Shown here: positions 4,464-6,717 of the stretch, piece after piece | How the letters are laid out: each line of letters begins with the position of its first letter | Position numbering within the stretch: the first letter of the stretch is position 1 | Made by a program: the position numbers and the translations under genes | The notes under the pieces: generated by a model | Databases searched by the model: none | Seen by the model: only the letters and a program-made list of their open reading frames with translations | What the model was told of the DNA's origin: nothing | DNA from: Litorimonas sp964425355 | GTDB lineage: Bacteria; Pseudomonadota; Alphaproteobacteria; Caulobacterales; Maricaulaceae | DNA: 6,717 nucleotides | Direction: 5' to 3' | NCBI GenBank assembly: GCA_964425355.1 | Contig: CAYRMO010000130.1 | Coordinates: forward strand, 1-6,717

Positions 4464-6717
4464 ATGCGAGAATTTACCACGATCAAACAAGTCAGAAAAT
4501 CAATTAAAGGCCTATCACTATGTTCGGCCGCTTTAGCGGCGACCTTGCCGGCCTTACCGTCATATGCGCAGTCGAGTGATACGTCGGTCGATGAGGACGT
4601 CATTATCGTCACAGCCCGTCGTAAGTCTGAAAATATCCTGGATGTACCTGGAACTGTAACAGCGATTACAGGTGATACTTTGGCCAAGGTCGGGGTTGAG
4701 CGCGCCGAAGATTTTATTGGATTAACGCCCGGCGTGACCCTTGTGAATGCGGCGGAAGCTGGCGATACCCAAGTCAATATTCGCGGCATTAACGGTGCAA
4801 GAGACGCCGAAAACAGTTTAGCCTTTTTGATTGACGGTGTGCTCTATACCAACCCTGCGGCCTTTAACCGTGAATATACAGATCTTGCCCAGATCGAAGT
4901 TTTCAAAGGGCCACAAGGTGCGATTTATGGTCGTAACGCAGCAGCGGGCGCTATCATTGTCACAACCGATACGCCGGATGATCAGCTATCTGGCGGCGTT
5001 ACAGCCAGCTACGGCGAAGATAATACCGTCTTTTTAAAAGGCAGTATTTCGGGTCCGCTCTCGGATTCGGTATCCTACCGGATTTCCGGAGACTACAGAA
5101 CGTCTGACGGGTTTTACCGCAATAGTATCCAGGGCGACAGCCCAACGATTGATGCATCCGAGAGTTTTAACCTCAATGGGCGTTTGGTCTTTAGACCCAA
5201 TGATCAACTCACTGTGGACCTGAAAGGACGTTACGGCGAGGTCGATGCCAATTCGATCGTCTTTAACGCAAACTTCCATCTCCCCACCTTTGCCGAGATC
5301 ACAACAATTTCGGCGGCCAATCTGGATGTGAATGATCACCCCTNNNNNNNNNNNNNNNNNNNNNNNNNNNNNNNNNNNNNNNNNNNNNNNNNNNNNNNNN
5401 NNNNNNNNNNNNNNNNNNNNNNNNNNNNNNNNNNNNNNNNNNNTTTGCCGAGATCACAACAATTTCGGCGGCCAATCTGGATGTGAATGATCACCCCTTT
5501 ATTTTCCAGCCCAATGTGACGTCAGACAATGATCAGACATCTTTGGAGCTATCTGGTAAATTTGATTATGAATTTGACGCCGCAACTCTGACGGGCTGGG
5601 CGCTTTATAGTGACATTGATAATGATCTGGTGGCGGATGGTACCTCAGCAGCCTTCGGATTTTTTAATAATGATGCGGCCTGTCAACAGAGCGTGGTGGA
5701 TCTTGCTGGGTTCCCGCTGCCATCCCCGACTTTCTTTGGTGAAATTCCCGTCGGCGTTATTTTTGCGCCAAATGGATCTTTTCTTGGCGCCTATACGCCG
5801 TCGACCTGTGACGGGATCCAGGAGCAATTACGCAATCAATCCGACATAAGTGCGGAGCTTCGTCTGGCGTCAAATTCGACAGGCCCGCTCAGCTGGATGG
5901 TTGGCGGCTATGTTCTGGATATTGACAGGCAGGTCGGTGTGTCGACCAATCGCGATGGCGGCGGACCGGTTAATCGCGGCTTGGTACAGCTCTCCGGTGA
6001 AAACCAAACCATCGCGCTGGCCTTTGATGATTTTGATAGCTCCGTTTATGCGCTATTTGGATCGCTTGACTATGCCGTCTCGGATACGATCGAAGCCTCA
6101 TTAGCTCTGCGTTACGATGTCGAGAGCAGAAGCACATCAAGCCTCGTGCCAACTGATGCAACCCAGACCTTTATTGATCTGGACTTTAATCCGGCAACAC
6201 CGGATCCGCTCAATGCAGGCCTATCGCCCCTTGTGAACCCTGATGGCGTTATTCCGGATCAGGAAGAAACCTTTAAACAGCTCCAGCCCAAAGTTTCCCT
6301 CACCTGGGACCCCGTCGATAATGCGACCGTTTATGGCAGTTGGGGCGTTGGCTTTAAGGCTGGTGGATTTAATAATTCAGGGAGTGCCGCAACCGTCAAT
6401 ATTTTCAATAACGGATTGATCTCGGCTGTGTCCGGGACAAATTTCGCAGATCAAATCGGAAGCGCGCTTCCGGTCATAACGGATGACTTCCGCAAGGAAA
6501 CATCAAGCGCCTTTGAACTTGGGTTCAAGACATCGGCCTTTGATAATCGCCTCAAATTATCGGCCGCCGGCTATTATACCGATGTGACCGATATGCAGTT
6601 CTTCGAATTTTTCGTCGGTGGATTTGGCCTGTTGCGTGTCGTCTCCAATATCGACGAAGTTGAAATTCTTGGCGCTGAATTTGGCGCGGAATTTGCGGCG
6701 ACAGATAATATCAATCT
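4464..6717 (+). CDS. TonB-dependent outer-membrane receptor, 3' end outside window, interrupted by an assembly gap
   Basis: A TonB-dependent receptor that takes up a ligand (iron chelate, vitamin, sugar or other) across the outer membrane using TonB-ExbBD energy. Residues 1-35 form a signal peptide ending SYA before Q36. VIIVTARR (about 46-53) is the TonB box region. The plug (about 57-170) shows VPGTVTAITGD, VNIRGINGARD, FLIDGV and the block IEVFKGPQGAIYGRNAAAGAI. The barrel follows, with late-strand wording such as GSWGVGFKAGGFNNSG and SSAFELGFKT. The frame runs to 5343, then shifts across the N run. Removing the Ns and one 55-base duplicate copy (155 bases) joins the halves in frame, giving 699 residues to the window end with no stop; the frame after the gap starts at 5444. 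Family members usually have about 700-950 residues, so a piece is missing. Two cysteines (C355 and C397 in joined numbering) may form a loop disulfide. The substrate cannot be told from the sequence. A start at 4449 is possible but less likely. Confidence 0.93.
5289..5343 (+). repeat. First copy of a 55-base duplication at the left gap edge
   Basis: These 55 bases, from TTTGCCGAGATC to AATGATCACCCCT, touch the N run and are identical to 5444-5498 on its other side. Both copies encode the same FAEITTISAANLDVNDHP stretch of the receptor. The most likely cause is two contig ends that overlap and were not merged. Confidence 0.9.
5344..5443. other. Assembly gap of exactly 100 Ns
   Basis: A run of 100 Ns is the conventional placeholder for a gap of unknown length. 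With identical 55-base sequence on both sides it is probably not a real gap; true missing sequence may be zero. Confidence 0.97.
5444..5498 (+). repeat. Second copy of the 55-base duplication at the right gap edge
   Basis: Identical to 5289-5343 and starting at the first base after the N run. The codon frame here is offset by 2 relative to the left side only because of the length of the inserted Ns and duplicate, and the peptide is the same. Confidence 0.9.

Noticed and set aside
4433..4789. Minus-strand open frame of 118 codons over the receptor start
   Set aside because: It is antisense to the signal peptide and plug of a clear receptor gene, has no recognisable domain, and is explained as a shadow frame.
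5610..6104. Two plus-strand open frames in another frame after the gap
   Set aside because: They are out of frame with the receptor barrel, which is the continuous frame from 5444 to 6717; their composition looks like a shadow.

Overview
The window reads as a piece of an alphaproteobacterial genome. The evidence is a large TonB-dependent receptor of the type common in Sphingomonadales and Hyphomonadaceae/Maricaulales-like bacteria, a DUF692/DUF2063 gene pair, moderate GC by eye, and Gram-negative envelope signals. The placement is an inference from gene style; nothing here fixes the genus. The 100-N run flanked by an exact 55-base duplication shows a draft, short-read (possibly metagenomic) assembly.

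Layout. (1) Positions 1-1147, plus strand: the 3' end of a DUF692 (MNIO) gene and a DUF2063 (HvfC/BufC-type) gene, overlapping by ATGA, which is the maturation half of a bufferin-like RiPP operon. Any precursor gene would lie upstream, outside the window. (2) Positions 1205-1837, minus strand: a NarL/FixJ-type response regulator, convergent with the DUF2063 gene. (3) Positions 1838-2329: a 492-base divergent intergenic region with two strong inverted repeats and a small palindrome close to the next start. (4) Positions 2330-4324, plus strand: a hybrid-less sensor histidine kinase with a 7TMR-DISM sensory half, probably the partner of the divergent regulator. (5) Positions 4325-4463: a short leader with a GC hairpin and a second palindrome. 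(6) From 4464 past the window end, plus strand: a TonB-dependent outer-membrane receptor interrupted by the assembly gap at 5344-5443. Removing the Ns and one duplicate copy restores one open reading frame to the window edge.

How the genes may work together. The kinase would sense a periplasmic or envelope ligand and phosphorylate the LuxR-type regulator. The receptor downstream of the kinase is a plausible regulated target: the same 8-base core, ATGGTCAT, lies exactly 27 bases before the probable start codons of both the kinase and the receptor. The MNIO/DUF2063 pair makes modified, metal-binding peptides in characterised relatives, so a metal theme is possible, but nothing in the window ties it to the two-component system. 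I see no RNA genes, CRISPR arrays or intact mobile elements. The families are all known; the less ordinary material is in the intergenic structures and the assembly join.
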